From Ureibacillus endophyticus (GTDB lineage: Bacteria; Bacillota; Bacilli; Bacillales_A; Planococcaceae): a DNA stretch of 64,000 nucleotides. Shown here piece by piece: positions 26,040-36,106 of this stretch (positions are counted from its first letter, which is position 1; every line of letters starts with the position of its first letter). The stretch lies in contig NZ_RBZN01000004.1 of assembly GCF_003628435.1 (NCBI RefSeq), positions 52,395-116,394 of the forward strand. Direction: 5' to 3'. The position numbers and the translations under genes were made by a program. Below the pieces are notes generated by a model. It worked only from the letters and a program-made list of their open reading frames with translations. It did no database searches and was not told the origin of the DNA.

Positions 26040-27212
26040 TTGAAAATATTCCATACCGCTGATTGGCATTTAGGAAAGCTTGTGCAAGGTGTTTATATGA
26101 CGGAAGATCAACGCCATGTTCTACATCAATTTTTGCAAGCCATTGATGAAGAGAAGCCCGATGTCGTCATCATCGCTGGAGATTTATATGACCGTTCATT
26201 ACCTCCAGTAGATGCTGTAGATTTATTGGATGAAATATTAGCTGAAATTGTTTTAAAACGTAAAGTTCCTGTTTTAAGTATTGCAGGAAACCACGATAGT
26301 CCTACTCGCTTACAGTTTGGAAGCAAGCTCATGAAAGAAAGTGGATTACATATTATCGGAGAACTCCACGCCAACTTGCAGCCAATCCTGTTACATGATG
26401 AATTTGGAGAAGTTCATTTCCACTTAGTCCCATTTGCAGAACCATCAACTGTTAAACATTTATTTAATGACGATTCCATTAACACCTATGACGATGCAAT
26501 GAAAAAAATAATTGAGACCATCGAAGAAAAGATGGACAAGTCAAAACGACATGTATTCATTGGACATGCTTTCATTACACCCCATGGAGACAAGGAAGAA
26601 AATACGAGTGATTCAGAACGTCCTTTAGCAATTGGGGGATCAGAATGTGTTAGTGCACAATATTTCAAGTCATTCCATTACACAGCGCTAGGTCACTTAC
26701 ATAAGGCGCATTATGTATTAAATGAAACAATCCGTTATTCAGGATCCCCTTTAAAATATTCGGCTTCAGAGGCGGATCATGAGAAAGGATTCCTAATTGT
26801 AGACATGGATCAAGATGGACAAGTATCGATTACAAAACGACCGTTTATTCCAAGAAGAGACTTACGCATCGTAGAAGGTAATATACAAGAAATTTTAAAA
26901 CATGAAGTTAGTGAAGATTATGTTTTCGTTCGTTTAACAGATTTAACTCCAGTTATTGGTGCAATGGAGCAAATTCGAACAGTTTATCCAAATGCAATGC
27001 ATGTTGAGCGTAAAGCACTTCCTAAGCTTGAAAGTACCGAAAATGAAGGACAAGTTCGCCGTGAACAGATGGATGATAAAAGTTTATTCCATGCTTTTTA
27101 TAAGGAAATTGTAGGAAGTGAGCCGACAGAAATTCAGCTTCAGCTTTTTGAAGAAGTACTTCAAGACATGTTATCAGAAGAACGCGAATCAAATGAGGTG
27201 GTCGTTAAATGA
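26040..27212 (+). CDS. sbcD: exonuclease SbcCD, nuclease subunit D
   Basis: A 390-residue Mre11-type nuclease that, with SbcC, opens hairpins and processes DNA double-strand ends. The phosphoesterase motifs are HTADWHLGK (5-13), AGDLYDRS, GNHDSP, GHAFI and LGHLHKAH. I start at TTG (MKIFHTADWHLGK) because GGAAGG lies 9 bases upstream and homologues begin there; GTG at 26031 is an alternative. The stop overlaps the sbcC start by 4 bp. Confidence 0.94.
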   Translation: MKIFHTADWHLGKLVQGVYMTEDQRHVLHQFLQAIDEEKPDVVIIAGDLYDRSLPPVDAVDLLDEILAEIVLKRKVPVLSIAGNHDSPTRLQFGSKLMKESGLHIIGELHANLQPILLHDEFGEVHFHLVPFAEPSTVKHLFNDDSINTYDDAMKKIIETIEEKMDKSKRHVFIGHAFITPHGDKEENTSDSERPLAIGGSECVSAQYFKSFHYTALGHLHKAHYVLNETIRYSGSPLKYSASEADHEKGFLIVDMDQDGQVSITKRPFIPRRDLRIVEGNIQEILKHEVSEDYVFVRLTDLTPVIGAMEQIRTVYPNAMHVERKALPKLESTENEGQVRREQMDDKSLFHAFYKEIVGSEPTEIQLQLFEEVLQDMLSEERESNEVVVK

Positions 27213-30200
27213 AACCAATAAAATTAACTATGCGTGCTTTTGGACCTTATAAAAATGAAGAGATTATTGACTTTACAGAGCTTAAAAATAATCGACTATT
27301 TGTAATTTCTGGATCAACTGGAGCGGGTAAAACGACTATATTTGATGGAATTTGTTTTGCTTTATATGGCTACGGTAGTGGGCAAGACAGAAAAGATACA
27401 AAAATGCTTCGAAGCGATTTTGCAGAAGACAACATCCATACCGCTGTTGAACTAGTTTTTGATATTCATAATAAAACTTATCGTGTATTGCGTCAGTTGT
27501 CCCATGTGAAAGAAGGTCGTAAAAATGCAACGGGTGAAAAATACGAGTTGTTCGAAATTCAAAATGGACAAGAAGTTCCTGTTGTAGAACGTCAGCGAGT
27601 GACGGATATTAACAAAAAACTTGAAGAAATTATCGGGCTCACATATGACCAATTCAACCAAATTGTCATGTTACCTCAAGGGGAATTTCGTAAACTTTTA
27701 ACCTCTCAATCTGATAATAAAGAAGCTATTTTACGTAAAATTTTTAAGACGGATCGATACGGTGAAATGGCACAAAAACTGGAAGAGAAGAAAAAGCAAG
27801 CTGAACAACAGTTAAATGAAGCAAGGGCATTAAAAAATAGTATCATTGCTCAAATTTCGGGGGCATTACCTAAGCGTGAATCATTATTATTTTCTTTATT
27901 AGATCAACATTCGAACATATATCAACTCCAAGACGGTCTAGATGAAGAAATTAAATTTTATCAACAGAAGATGAAAGAGGATAAAAAGCAATACGAAGAG
28001 GCGCTTAATAAATATAACGAGAAATATGAGCTTTATGTGGCAAACAAAGCGATGAATGATCGTTTAGATGCCTATGAAAAAAAGCGTTTTAATCTTCAGG
28101 AGATGGAACAACAAAAGCCACAATTTGACCAAATGAAAAAGGATTATGAAGCGGCGATTCGTGCAAGTAAAATTGAGCCATTAAACAAACGATGCCATGA
28201 AATAAACGAAGAAAAGCAACTCCAACAACGTCGATTAGAACAAATAGCTAATCAATTAAAGCAAGCTCAATCTGATCTATTAAAGGCAAAGAAAGTTTAC
28301 GAAATAGAGTTAACAAAACAGAACGAACGGGATGCCGCAACCAAAGAAGTAATTGAATTGGAAAAATTGTTACCTCTGTATGAACAGATCGAAAAACAAA
28401 CGCAAGTAGTCTATTTAATCACAAAGAAATACAATGAGGCGAAATCTAATCTTCAACAGGCTGAAGTCCAACTAGAAGAAGGTCGATACCAACTATTAAA
28501 TTTAAACGGACAAGTGGAGCAGCTTGAAGGAAAAGTTCAAAATTTAAATGAGACAATGGAGCAACAACGTTATTTACGCGAAGTTGTTCAAACCTTTACA
28601 AAGTACAATGAACATTTATCACGTCATCGAACATTAACTGAGCAGTTCGAGACGATTTCAACGGAGTATGAAAATGCAAGAGACCTCTATAATCAGGAAG
28701 AAATGAAATGGCTAAGTAATCAAGCAGCACTTCTTGCGGCTAATTTAGTTCCTGGTTCACCTTGCCCTGTATGTGGAAGCACAGACCACAAAACTGTGAA
28801 TCGTGAGCATATGGATCTTATCGATGAACAAGCATTAAAGAATTTAAAGTCGAATCTTTCTCAAATTGAGCAAATGAAATATAATGCTCAGGCGAATCTA
28901 AACGCAAGCTTTATGCAAACGAAACAATTTGAAGAGTCTTTAGAAAACTTACATGCACCGATTCATGAACAAAATCAATACTTCCAACAATTTAATGATG
29001 TAAACAACCGTGTTCTACAGTTACAAAAAGATGCAGAACAACTTGCTCATTTAAAAACGCAGTTAAAACAGTTGAAAATTTCGCACGAAAAACAAGATGA
29101 AAATCGTAAACAGCTGGAACAAAACTATCAAATCATCAATGAGCAGCTAGTTCAACAACGTACGATTTTAGAACAGCAACGTCTTTCTATTCCGAGTCAT
29201 TTGCAAGAACTTATCCAATTGCAACAAGCACTAAAAGAAGCAAAGAAACATCGTGATGTATTATATCAAGCATGGGAATCTGCACAGAAAAATCTGCAAA
29301 CTGTCGAGAAGTCTGTGGTTTCCAATGAAGAGGCATATAATTACATTAACCAAACTCTACAACAATTAGAAGAAAATTTAAAAACTGCAAAAGAGCAGTT
29401 AGTTGTAACAATAAAAGAAAATGGGTTTGATGGTTACTCGCAATTTATTGCAGCCATTCGTTCTGAACAGGAAATTCAACAACTTCAGGAAAGCTACATG
29501 GCATTTTCCAATGAACTTCATTCCTTAACAACTCAAGTACAAGAAGAACGTCAACAATTAAAAGGTATAGAGAAAGTAGATTTATCACAGGCACAAGAAC
29601 AATTAAATGAATTAAAAACATGTTATGAAAATGCGTTGCAAACTCTTAATCTGACGAAAGAGTATGAAAGACATGCAATTGATTTTTCAGACAGGTTAGA
29701 TCGTGTAGCTGTTGAAATTCATCAATTAGAGGAAGTATCAGCTCAAATTATTGATTTATATAATTTATTACGGGGGCAAAACAGTAAAAAAATCTCCTTT
29801 GAACGATATGTACAAATGGGGTATTTGGAGCAAATAACGGAAGCTGCAAATATTCGATTGAGAAATTTATCAAATGGTCAGTACTATTTACAATGTTCAG
29901 ACAGACAAGAATCCCACGGACGTCAAAGTGGTTTAAGTCTTGATGTATATGATACGTATACTGGGCAATCACGTGATGTAAAATCCCTTTCCGGTGGCGA
30001 GAAATTTAATGCTTCACTATGTCTTGCCCTGGGTATGGCGGATGTGATACAAAGCTTCCAAGGAAGTGTACAAATTGATACGATGTTTATTGATGAAGGA
30101 TTCGGTTCACTAGACGAAGAATCCCTCATGAAAGCAATCGATACTTTGATTGATCTTCAAAAATCTGGACGAATGATTGGGGTCATTTCCCACGTAAATG

Positions 30201-30283
30201 AACTAAAAGCTGCTATGCCAGCTATTTTAGAAGTGGTGAAATTAAAAGAGGGGTATAGTAGGACAAAAATTACTCTTAAATAA
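27209..30283 (+). CDS. sbcC: exonuclease SbcCD, ATPase subunit C
   Basis: A 1024-residue SMC-like ATPase (Rad50 type). The Walker A STGAGKTT lies at about residues 36-43, the Q-loop region is VMLPQGEFRKLLTS, and long coiled coils run from about 170 to 870. The zinc-hook motif CPVC is at 519-522. The C-terminal signature KSLSGGEKF and Walker B FIDEGFGSLDEE are present, ending with the D/H-loop ISHV. It forms a complex with SbcD. The start overlaps the sbcD stop (ATGA) and GAGGTGG precedes it. Confidence 0.95.
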   Translation: MKPIKLTMRAFGPYKNEEIIDFTELKNNRLFVISGSTGAGKTTIFDGICFALYGYGSGQDRKDTKMLRSDFAEDNIHTAVELVFDIHNKTYRVLRQLSHVKEGRKNATGEKYELFEIQNGQEVPVVERQRVTDINKKLEEIIGLTYDQFNQIVMLPQGEFRKLLTSQSDNKEAILRKIFKTDRYGEMAQKLEEKKKQAEQQLNEARALKNSIIAQISGALPKRESLLFSLLDQHSNIYQLQDGLDEEIKFYQQKMKEDKKQYEEALNKYNEKYELYVANKAMNDRLDAYEKKRFNLQEMEQQKPQFDQMKKDYEAAIRASKIEPLNKRCHEINEEKQLQQRRLEQIANQLKQAQSDLLKAKKVYEIELTKQNERDAATKEVIELEKLLPLYEQIEKQTQVVYLITKKYNEAKSNLQQAEVQLEEGRYQLLNLNGQVEQLEGKVQNLNETMEQQRYLREVVQTFTKYNEHLSRHRTLTEQFETISTEYENARDLYNQEEMKWLSNQAALLAANLVPGSPCPVCGSTDHKTVNREHMDLIDEQALKNLKSNLSQIEQMKYNAQANLNASFMQTKQFEESLENLHAPIHEQNQYFQQFNDVNNRVLQLQKDAEQLAHLKTQLKQLKISHEKQDENRKQLEQNYQIINEQLVQQRTILEQQRLSIPSHLQELIQLQQALKEAKKHRDVLYQAWESAQKNLQTVEKSVVSNEEAYNYINQTLQQLEENLKTAKEQLVVTIKENGFDGYSQFIAAIRSEQEIQQLQESYMAFSNELHSLTTQVQEERQQLKGIEKVDLSQAQEQLNELKTCYENALQTLNLTKEYERHAIDFSDRLDRVAVEIHQLEEVSAQIIDLYNLLRGQNSKKISFERYVQMGYLEQITEAANIRLRNLSNGQYYLQCSDRQESHGRQSGLSLDVYDTYTGQSRDVKSLSGGEKFNASLCLALGMADVIQSFQGSVQIDTMFIDEGFGSLDEESLMKAIDTLIDLQKSGRMIGVISHVNELKAAMPAILEVVKLKEGYSRTKITLK

Positions 30284-30284
30284 T

Positions 30285-30317
30285 AAAACTGCACTCTGAT
30301 TATGGAGTGCAGTTTTT
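30285..30317. terminator. bidirectional intrinsic terminator
   Basis: AAACTGCACTC pairs with GAGTGCAGTTT between sbcC (+) and the DUF4870 gene (-). A/T tracts flank both sides. Confidence 0.85.
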
Positions 30318-30642
30318 AAGCTTTTAAAACTCGAACAGCCTGAATCAAATTCCAAATTAATAAAATGATTGTTATAAGGAAATAAATTGCCATAAAAATA
30401 AATAAACTAATAACGAATCCATTCATTATTTCAGTACTAGTAACGCTAAAAATCCCGAATATCCCAAATATGCCGAGTAGCATTCCGATAACAACAGGAA
30501 TCAAATGCGAAATAAATGCACGTTTCGCATGATATTTTACTTCATTGTTATTTATTACAAGATAAACGATTAAAGGCAGTAAGAAAGGTGCAAACAATAA
30601 ACTAACATAGCAAAGTGCAGAAATGATTTTATTATTATCCAT
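30316..30642 (-). CDS. DUF4870 (Tic20-like) membrane protein
   Basis: A 108-residue membrane protein with three or four hydrophobic helices. The N-terminus NKIISALCYVSLLFAPFLLP and the motif YHAKRAFISHLIP (the family HA(R)xA signature after helix 2) place it in the DUF4870/Tic20-like family. Its function is unknown. AGGAGAG lies before the ATG. It is convergent with sbcC. Confidence 0.85.
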   Translation of the reverse strand: MDNNKIISALCYVSLLFAPFLLPLIVYLVINNNEVKYHAKRAFISHLIPVVIGMLLGIFGIFGIFSVTSTEIMNGFVISLFIFMAIYFLITIILLIWNLIQAVRVLKA

Positions 30643-30719
30643 TAAATTCTCTCCTTACTTCCAATATAATACATATACGGAATTTTATTCAGTTTAGTTT
30701 CAAAAAAACTAAATTCTAG

Positions 30720-30747
30720 TTGAAAAATAAAGAGTTTCTGATAAAAT
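30720..30747 (+). promoter_or_regulatory. sigma-A promoter of the thiT leader
   Basis: TTGAAA (30720-30725), a 16-bp spacer and TAAAAT (30742-30747) lie about 35 bp before the riboswitch. Confidence 0.6.
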
Positions 30748-30781
30748 GAGATTGTTCAAACAATTAAAGAAGATGTATTAC

Positions 30782-30879
30782 CACAAGGGGAGCTGATGAA
30801 GTCAGCTGAGATTGTGCACGTATTGCACTAACTCTTTGAACCTGTAAGTTAGCACTTGCGTAGGGATGTGGATAGAAAC
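30782..30879 (+). ncRNA. TPP riboswitch (THI element)
   Basis: The conserved segments of the TPP aptamer are all readable: GGGGAGC, GTCAGCTGAGA, CTTTGAACCTG, and GTTAGCACTTGCGTAGGGA followed by TGTGG. It heads the transcript of the thiamine transporter gene thiT. Binding thiamine pyrophosphate should favour the terminator at 30891-30924 and switch the gene off. Confidence 0.95.
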
Positions 30880-30890
30880 CGAACCCATAC

Positions 30891-30924
30891 ATGGCGTCAG
30901 GATCTGTCCTGATGTCATTTTTTT
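30891..30924 (+). terminator. riboswitch-controlled terminator
   Basis: ATGGCGTCAGGA/TCCTGATGTCAT with a 4-base loop and a run of seven T forms the expression platform of the TPP riboswitch. An ATG in its 5' arm opens a longer in-frame ORF, but it is not the start of thiT. Confidence 0.85.
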
Positions 30925-31022
30925 ATGCTTTTAGTATGAACTATAAGCATAGGGAGAAACTACATAACGATTTCTATTCCTTCTCAAATGTTCTACATCG
31001 GAATAAGGAGAGGAGACTTGTT

Positions 31023-31583
31023 ATGAACAAATCAAAATTACTAATGCTTGTGGAAATTGCTATCTTTGCAGCAGTTGGATTAGTGTTAGATAAAATTTCT
31101 TTTTCACTTTGGGCTCAAGGTGGTTCTATTAGCTTTGTAATGCTACCTATTTTAGTTATTGCTGTTCGTTGGGGGCTTTCTGCCGGACTAGTCACAGGGC
31201 TTTTAATTGGTGTATTACAAATGGCTTTAGGAGCATATATTCTTCACTGGGCACAGGCATTACTAGATTATGTAGTTGCATTTACTGTAGTTGGTTTAGC
31301 AGGATTATTCCGTCATCAAATTGTTGAAGCGGCGAATAACCTTAATAAGAAGAAAATTAGTTTATATATTGTTCTGGGTATTGTAATCGGTGGTTTATTA
31401 CGTTACGCTGCCCATGCTCTTGCTGGTGCGATATTCTTTGCAGAGTACGCAGGTGATCAAAATGTTTGGGTTTACACACTAATCTATAATGGTTCTTATA
31501 TGATTCCAGCTATTATTTTAACTGCGATTGTCGGCTCATTTATTTTCTCATCAGCTCCAAGATTATTAAAAACAGCAGTATAA
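31023..31583 (+). CDS. thiT: thiamine transporter substrate-binding component ThiT (ECF type)
   Basis: A 186-residue membrane protein with six hydrophobic helices: the S component that binds thiamine with high affinity and docks with the shared ECF energising module. The Trp- and Tyr-containing loops HWAQALLDYVVAF and FAEYAGDQNVWVY match the ThiT thiamine pocket. The ATG follows GGAGAGGAG. The TPP riboswitch upstream supports the function directly. Confidence 0.94.
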   Translation: MNKSKLLMLVEIAIFAAVGLVLDKISFSLWAQGGSISFVMLPILVIAVRWGLSAGLVTGLLIGVLQMALGAYILHWAQALLDYVVAFTVVGLAGLFRHQIVEAANNLNKKKISLYIVLGIVIGGLLRYAAHALAGAIFFAEYAGDQNVWVYTLIYNGSYMIPAIILTAIVGSFIFSSAPRLLKTAV

Positions 31584-31593
31584 AATTTTCTAT

Positions 31594-31634
31594 AAGTCGA
31601 TTTGCATTTTGTTGATGCAAATCGACTTTTTTTG
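31594..31634 (+). terminator. intrinsic terminator
   Basis: A 14-bp perfect stem, AAGTCGATTTGCAT/ATGCAAATCGACTT, plus a T-run follows thiT. The remaining 220 bp up to the next gene holds nothing that I recognise. Confidence 0.9.
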
Positions 31635-31836
31635 AGCACATTAAGACTAAAATAATTTTTAGGTGGGAGTTGCAGGACAAATCGAAGAAAAAATAAATCA
31701 TAAACGTAAAATTCCATCAGTATCGTATAGTTTCTTTTCCAAATCCTCATCTCACTAACTTATCCACAAAATACACTTTGTAAAACGGAATGGACCAACA
31801 TAAGCTTACGAATATGATATAGTATAAATGAAATGA

Positions 31837-32610
<774 letters not shown>

Positions 32611-32613
32611 CTT

Positions 32614-32660
32614 AAAAAATCCTGTACGCTTTTTTAAACTTTAGCGTGCAGGATTTTTTT
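32614..32660. terminator. bidirectional intrinsic terminator
   Basis: AAAAAATCCTGTACGCT pairs with AGCGTGCAGGATTTTTT. It ends map (+) and, overlapping its stop codon, the convergent membrane protein gene (-). Confidence 0.85.
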
Positions 32661-33366
32661 TCATAAAGAATATTCCAGCAATCATTACACCACTTAGGAA
32701 AAGGGCTGCGGTTGATACTAACAATTCATCAAAGCCGTTTGCAATTACAATACCAATATAACACCAAATAAAGATAATAGGGAAAATAATATCGTAATAA
32801 TGGTAACGTAAATGAAGTGCAATTGCAGTGCCAACTGTCATCACTATAACAGCCCAAAGTGCATTACTTAAACCAAAGCCTTCCCAACCATAATATACCA
32901 ATATGTAGCAAAACTGTAGAATAAATAAGTAAGTAGACCAACCAAAATAGATTGCAACTGGTATTCGAATACGTAACATTTCATTTTTTAAAGGATACGT
33001 TAAATAAAGTGCAAACATAAGTAATAATTGAATGAAAAATAAAATTAATGATTGCAAAAAGTATTCATAGTGCCAGCAGATAAGGTTACTGATCTGCAGC
33101 AGCATAACACATGAAATAAAAATAGTTTGAAGATTTGTTATCGATTTTTCAGTATTACGTAATGACCAATATTTGTTAGCCCATAGGAAAAGAAATATGA
33201 ACACAATAAGCCATAAATAGTAGACGTAATTTGCTGGTGCAAATAAAAGTGGTAAACGATTTATGATGTCAATTGTTGATTTCCCATTAAACTTAAGCAA
33301 ATATGCTTGGAGGGTAAAATACATGGTAATTGTTAGGGAAAACAAGATGATGAATAACCGAGTCAT
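32641..33366 (-). CDS. multi-pass membrane protein, TspO/MBR-like
   Basis: A 241-residue membrane protein with about seven hydrophobic segments and several aromatic-rich turns. The stretches FAPANYVYYLWLIVFIFLFL and YFGWSTYLFILQFCYILVYY resemble the tryptophan-rich sensory protein (TspO/MBR) superfamily, but the protein is longer than the classic 160 residues, so the assignment is tentative. GGAGAGG precedes the ATG. It is divergent from the PPK2 gene. Confidence 0.7.
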   Translation of the reverse strand: MTRLFIILFSLTITMYFTLQAYLLKFNGKSTIDIINRLPLLFAPANYVYYLWLIVFIFLFLWANKYWSLRNTEKSITNLQTIFISCVMLLQISNLICWHYEYFLQSLILFFIQLLLMFALYLTYPLKNEMLRIRIPVAIYFGWSTYLFILQFCYILVYYGWEGFGLSNALWAVIVMTVGTAIALHLRYHYYDIIFPIIFIWCYIGIVIANGFDELLVSTAALFLSGVMIAGIFFMKKNPAR

Positions 33367-33476
33367 ATATTCCTCTCCTTTCTATAAAATTATATACATA
33401 TAAAATGTTTTCAACAACAAATACCAATAACATACAAATTTTTGTAAAATAAAAGAAACGAATAGGAGTGATACCA

Positions 33477-34229
33477 ATGAAAAAAATTGAACAAATTGAT
33501 TTGAATGTTACACTCGAGAAAAAGGAATATAAAAAGAAGTTAAAGAAACTCCAATTTGAAATGTTGAATATACAGCAGTTCTTATATAATAACAAAATTG
33601 GACTCATTCTTGTATTTGAAGGAATGGATGCTGCAGGTAAAGGTGGGGCAATCAAGCGTTTAACCCAAAGACTCGATCCAAGAGGATTAGTTGTGCACCC
33701 AATTTCTGCACCACAATACCACGAAAAAAGATACCATTATTTACACCGCTTTTGGCGTAAGTTGCCTCAACGTGGACAAGTAGCAATCTTTGATCGTTCT
33801 TGGTATGGCCGTGTACTAGTAGAGAGAATTGAAGGTTTTGCTACAGATGATGAATGGATGAGAGCATATGATGAGATTAATTCTTTCGAAAAAACATTAA
33901 CGGATGATGATTTTATTATTATTAAATTTTGGATTCATGTAGATGAACAAGAGCAGCTGAATCGTTTTAAAGAACGTGAGACAAATCCTTATAAAATGTG
34001 GAAACTCACGGATGAGGATTGGCGTAATCGTGAGAAGTTTGATGATTATATTGAATGCGCAAACGACATGTTTAACATGACGGATACTAAAAATGCGCCA
34101 TGGTTTTTAGTTTCTGGAAATAATAAGCATTATGCACGCATACAAGTATTAAAAGAAACAATTAAACAAATTAAAAAAGAAGCGAAAAGAAGAGGTTTAA
34201 CTATCTCTGATACAGGTAATGAAATATAA
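33477..34229 (+). CDS. polyphosphate kinase 2 family protein
   Basis: A 250-residue PPK2-family phosphotransferase using polyphosphate to phosphorylate nucleotides (AMP or ADP class not determined). The Walker A is GMDAAGKGG (49-57), the Walker B/catalytic segment is DRSWYGR (106-112), and the lid contains ERETNPYKMWKLTDEDWRNR with its basic residues. The ATG is preceded 8 bases upstream by AGGAG; an in-frame GTG at 33468 is less likely. Confidence 0.9.
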   Translation: MKKIEQIDLNVTLEKKEYKKKLKKLQFEMLNIQQFLYNNKIGLILVFEGMDAAGKGGAIKRLTQRLDPRGLVVHPISAPQYHEKRYHYLHRFWRKLPQRGQVAIFDRSWYGRVLVERIEGFATDDEWMRAYDEINSFEKTLTDDDFIIIKFWIHVDEQEQLNRFKERETNPYKMWKLTDEDWRNREKFDDYIECANDMFNMTDTKNAPWFLVSGNNKHYARIQVLKETIKQIKKEAKRRGLTISDTGNEI

Positions 34230-34324
34230 AAGGGACTTGAATAAAAATCTAGAATTTGTAAACAATGGGGAAATTGAGTGAAATGTATCTAGTTATAAAA
34301 TAATTAGAAGGGCACAGGGCTATT

Positions 34325-34924
34325 ATGGTAAAAAGACTTTTGAATCTATTACATAAAAAGGGTGATCGAGTGGTAAGGCTAGAGGGGGAGCGTTTGTTAC
34401 TAAGAACTTTTGTGGAATCTGATGCACGTAGCTTAGCAGAGCTAATGCGAAATAATCGGATTTTTTGGGCAACACATGAGCCGATGCATGAAGATGAATT
34501 TTATACAGAGGAAGCACAGTTCAAAAAAATTTTAGAAAGTATGCATTTGTTGCGGGCAAATAGAGAATACTCTTTTGGCATTTACCCAAAAGGAAGCAAT
34601 AAACTAATTGGTCATATTTCTCTATATGCGATAAAAAGACTACCATACAATAGTGCATTTATTGGTTATTCTGTGGATGAAAGATATACAAGAAAAGGAA
34701 TTGCAACAGAAGCAGTAAATGAAGTCGTTAAATTTGGATTTAATGTAGTAAAGCTGCACCGTATTGAAGCCTATGTATCACCTAAAAATTATGGCTCTAT
34801 CAAAGTACTAGAAAATGCAGACTTTGTTCGAGAAGGATTATTAAGAGAACTTCTATACATTAATGGTTCTTGGGAAGATCATTTTCTATATTCATTGTTA
34901 CGTGAAGATTGTAGATATTTATAA
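34325..34924 (+). CDS. GNAT acetyltransferase, RimJ-like
   Basis: A 199-residue N-acetyltransferase of the RimJ/RimL branch. The acetyl-CoA P-loop reads DERYTRKGIATEAV, with VKLHRIEAYVSPKNYGSIKV and LENADFVREGLLRE following as in ribosomal-protein or peptide acetyltransferases. Two starts are possible: the ATG here with AGGG, or a GTG at 34370 with AAGGGTG that gives MVRLEGERLLLRTF, the more usual family beginning. The substrate is unknown. A strong terminator follows. Confidence 0.88.
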   Translation: MVKRLLNLLHKKGDRVVRLEGERLLLRTFVESDARSLAELMRNNRIFWATHEPMHEDEFYTEEAQFKKILESMHLLRANREYSFGIYPKGSNKLIGHISLYAIKRLPYNSAFIGYSVDERYTRKGIATEAVNEVVKFGFNVVKLHRIEAYVSPKNYGSIKVLENADFVREGLLRELLYINGSWEDHFLYSLLREDCRYL

Positions 34925-34929
34925 AAATA

Positions 34930-34966
34930 ACCGGGCTCTTTTAATAAGAGACCGGTCTGTTTTTTC
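34930..34966 (+). terminator. intrinsic terminator
   Basis: ACCGGGCTCTT/AAGAGACCGGT and a T-run follow the acetyltransferase gene. Confidence 0.85.
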
Positions 34967-35557
34967 TTATTCTTCAGTATTTTGTGACGATAAAAATGCA
35001 TTTCCATCCGTAAGTAAATCAAGTTTACCAGTGCTTGGGTCCATTACTAAACCGTGAACTGGTGTTGACTTTGGCATAAGTGGATGTTTTCGAATAATTT
35101 CGACACTTTTTAATACACTTGTAGAAACATCCCCGAACCCGTGTAACCAATCTATTAAATCAACGCCTGAGTATTTAACAATATTGATGATATCTTCGTT
35201 TACACCACGTTCAATCATATGTTCAATCATTTTCTCAGGGTCTATTGCACTCATACCACAATCATGATGCCCAATAACATAAATTTCATCTGCCTGTAAT
35301 TCATATACTGCCACAAGTAAACTACGCATGATGGCTCCAAATGGGTGACTGACTTGAGCACCAGCACTTTTTACTATTTTTACATCCCCATTACGCATAT
35401 TCATCGCTTTTGGTAATAACTCAACTAATCGAGCATCCATACAAGTTAATATAACAATTTTTTTATCTGGAAACTTAGATGTTATGTATGGCTCATATTG
35501 TTTGAATTTTACGAAGGATTCGTTAAAACTTAATATTTCGTCTAATGAAGATGTCAT
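34967..35557 (-). CDS. beta-carbonic anhydrase (YtiB-like)
   Basis: A 196-residue zinc enzyme that hydrates CO2 to bicarbonate. The zinc site shows C39 in CMDAR (with D41 and R43) and H97/C100 in HHDCG. It aligns closely with B. subtilis YtiB, including TSKFPDKK near the start and PVHGLVMDPSTGKLDLLTDG near the end. I use the ATG giving MTSSLDEILSFN, like YtiB; a GTG three codons upstream lies too near the GGGG site. It is convergent with the acetyltransferase gene. Confidence 0.92.
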   Translation of the reverse strand: MTSSLDEILSFNESFVKFKQYEPYITSKFPDKKIVILTCMDARLVELLPKAMNMRNGDVKIVKSAGAQVSHPFGAIMRSLLVAVYELQADEIYVIGHHDCGMSAIDPEKMIEHMIERGVNEDIINIVKYSGVDLIDWLHGFGDVSTSVLKSVEIIRKHPLMPKSTPVHGLVMDPSTGKLDLLTDGNAFLSSQNTEE

Positions 35558-35605
35558 TATTCTCACTACCCCTTTTTTTCTCTATAGAGTAAATAATATT
35601 ATATA

Positions 35606-35651
35606 CAAAAAATATCGACAAGACTCAAATTGAGTTTGTCGATATTTTTTA
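35606..35651. terminator. bidirectional intrinsic terminator
   Basis: AAAAATATCGACAA pairs with the T-rich complement beyond an ACTCA/TGAGT upper stem. It lies just beyond the stop of the 46-residue minus-strand gene, which it probably ends. Confidence 0.85.
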
Positions 35652-35659
35652 TTTTTATT

Positions 35660-35800
35660 CTATAATTTTTGAGTTGGTTTTGGATCGATTACAACAGAAG
35701 AATGTGAATCTAATCCCATGCGTAAATAGTTAATGAACATATACACACTTAGGCATAAAAGTGATAAAAAGCCAATTACTGTAGTTAAAAATAATCCCAT
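35660..35800 (-). CDS. 46-residue single-pass membrane protein
   Basis: A short gene on the minus strand. The reading begins MGLFLTTVIGFLSLLCLSVY and ends SSVVIDPKPTQKL. Residues 2-25 form one hydrophobic helix, and a short polar tail (about 20 residues) follows. AAAGGAG lies 8 bases before the ATG and a strong terminator follows the stop codon, so this is a well-formed transcription unit. I do not recognise the family. Confidence 0.65.
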   Translation of the reverse strand: MGLFLTTVIGFLSLLCLSVYMFINYLRMGLDSHSSVVIDPKPTQKL

Positions 35801-36106
35801 CTGTATAGACTCCTTTCGAATTTAAACAAGTGTCATTAACACCCATTATACTATATCTATTTTTTTTATTGTAGACTAATTGATAAATAATATTGACAAT
35901 ATAAAGTAGAAACATATTTTATGATACTTTCAAATAATATTCCCTACAGTTCATATTATATATGTAACTCTATATTTGATTCAATATAATCATAATGTTA
36001 TTTTTGGAAAGAAACAGTAATTTATTTTGTCGAATACGCGTTAAAGTATTAAATAATATAGTAGATTGTCGAAAATAAGAGTAGGAGAAAATTTGGAGGT
36101 ACATAT
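35801..36106. other. gene-free region upstream of motA
   Basis: These 306 bp are very AT-rich. They hold the upstream region of the small minus-strand gene and the promoter region of motAB (a weak sigma-D-like site at 36050-36075). I see no other gene or repeat. Confidence 0.6.
36050..36075 (+). promoter_or_regulatory. weak candidate sigma-D promoter of motAB
   Basis: TAAA-N14-GTCGAAAA partly matches the flagellar sigma-D pattern (TAAA-N15-GCCGATAT), with 5 of 8 bases in the -10. It ends 31 bp before the motA start. Confidence 0.35.

Noticed and set aside
25844..26062. 72-codon ORF with a seven-residue repeat (ANNQSKS, ANTQRKL and so on)
   Set aside because: The heptads simply mirror the 21-bp DNA repeat; there is no ribosome binding site, and the frame runs through the sbcD promoter and start.
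30891..31022. Upstream extension of the thiT reading frame
   Set aside because: The extra start codon lies in the riboswitch terminator stem, and a strong SD stands before the ATG at 31023, where homologues begin.
31760..31768. Perfect DnaA box TTATCCACA
   Set aside because: It is a single site with no cluster, no AT-rich unwinding element and no dnaA/dnaN nearby; chance occurrence is likely.
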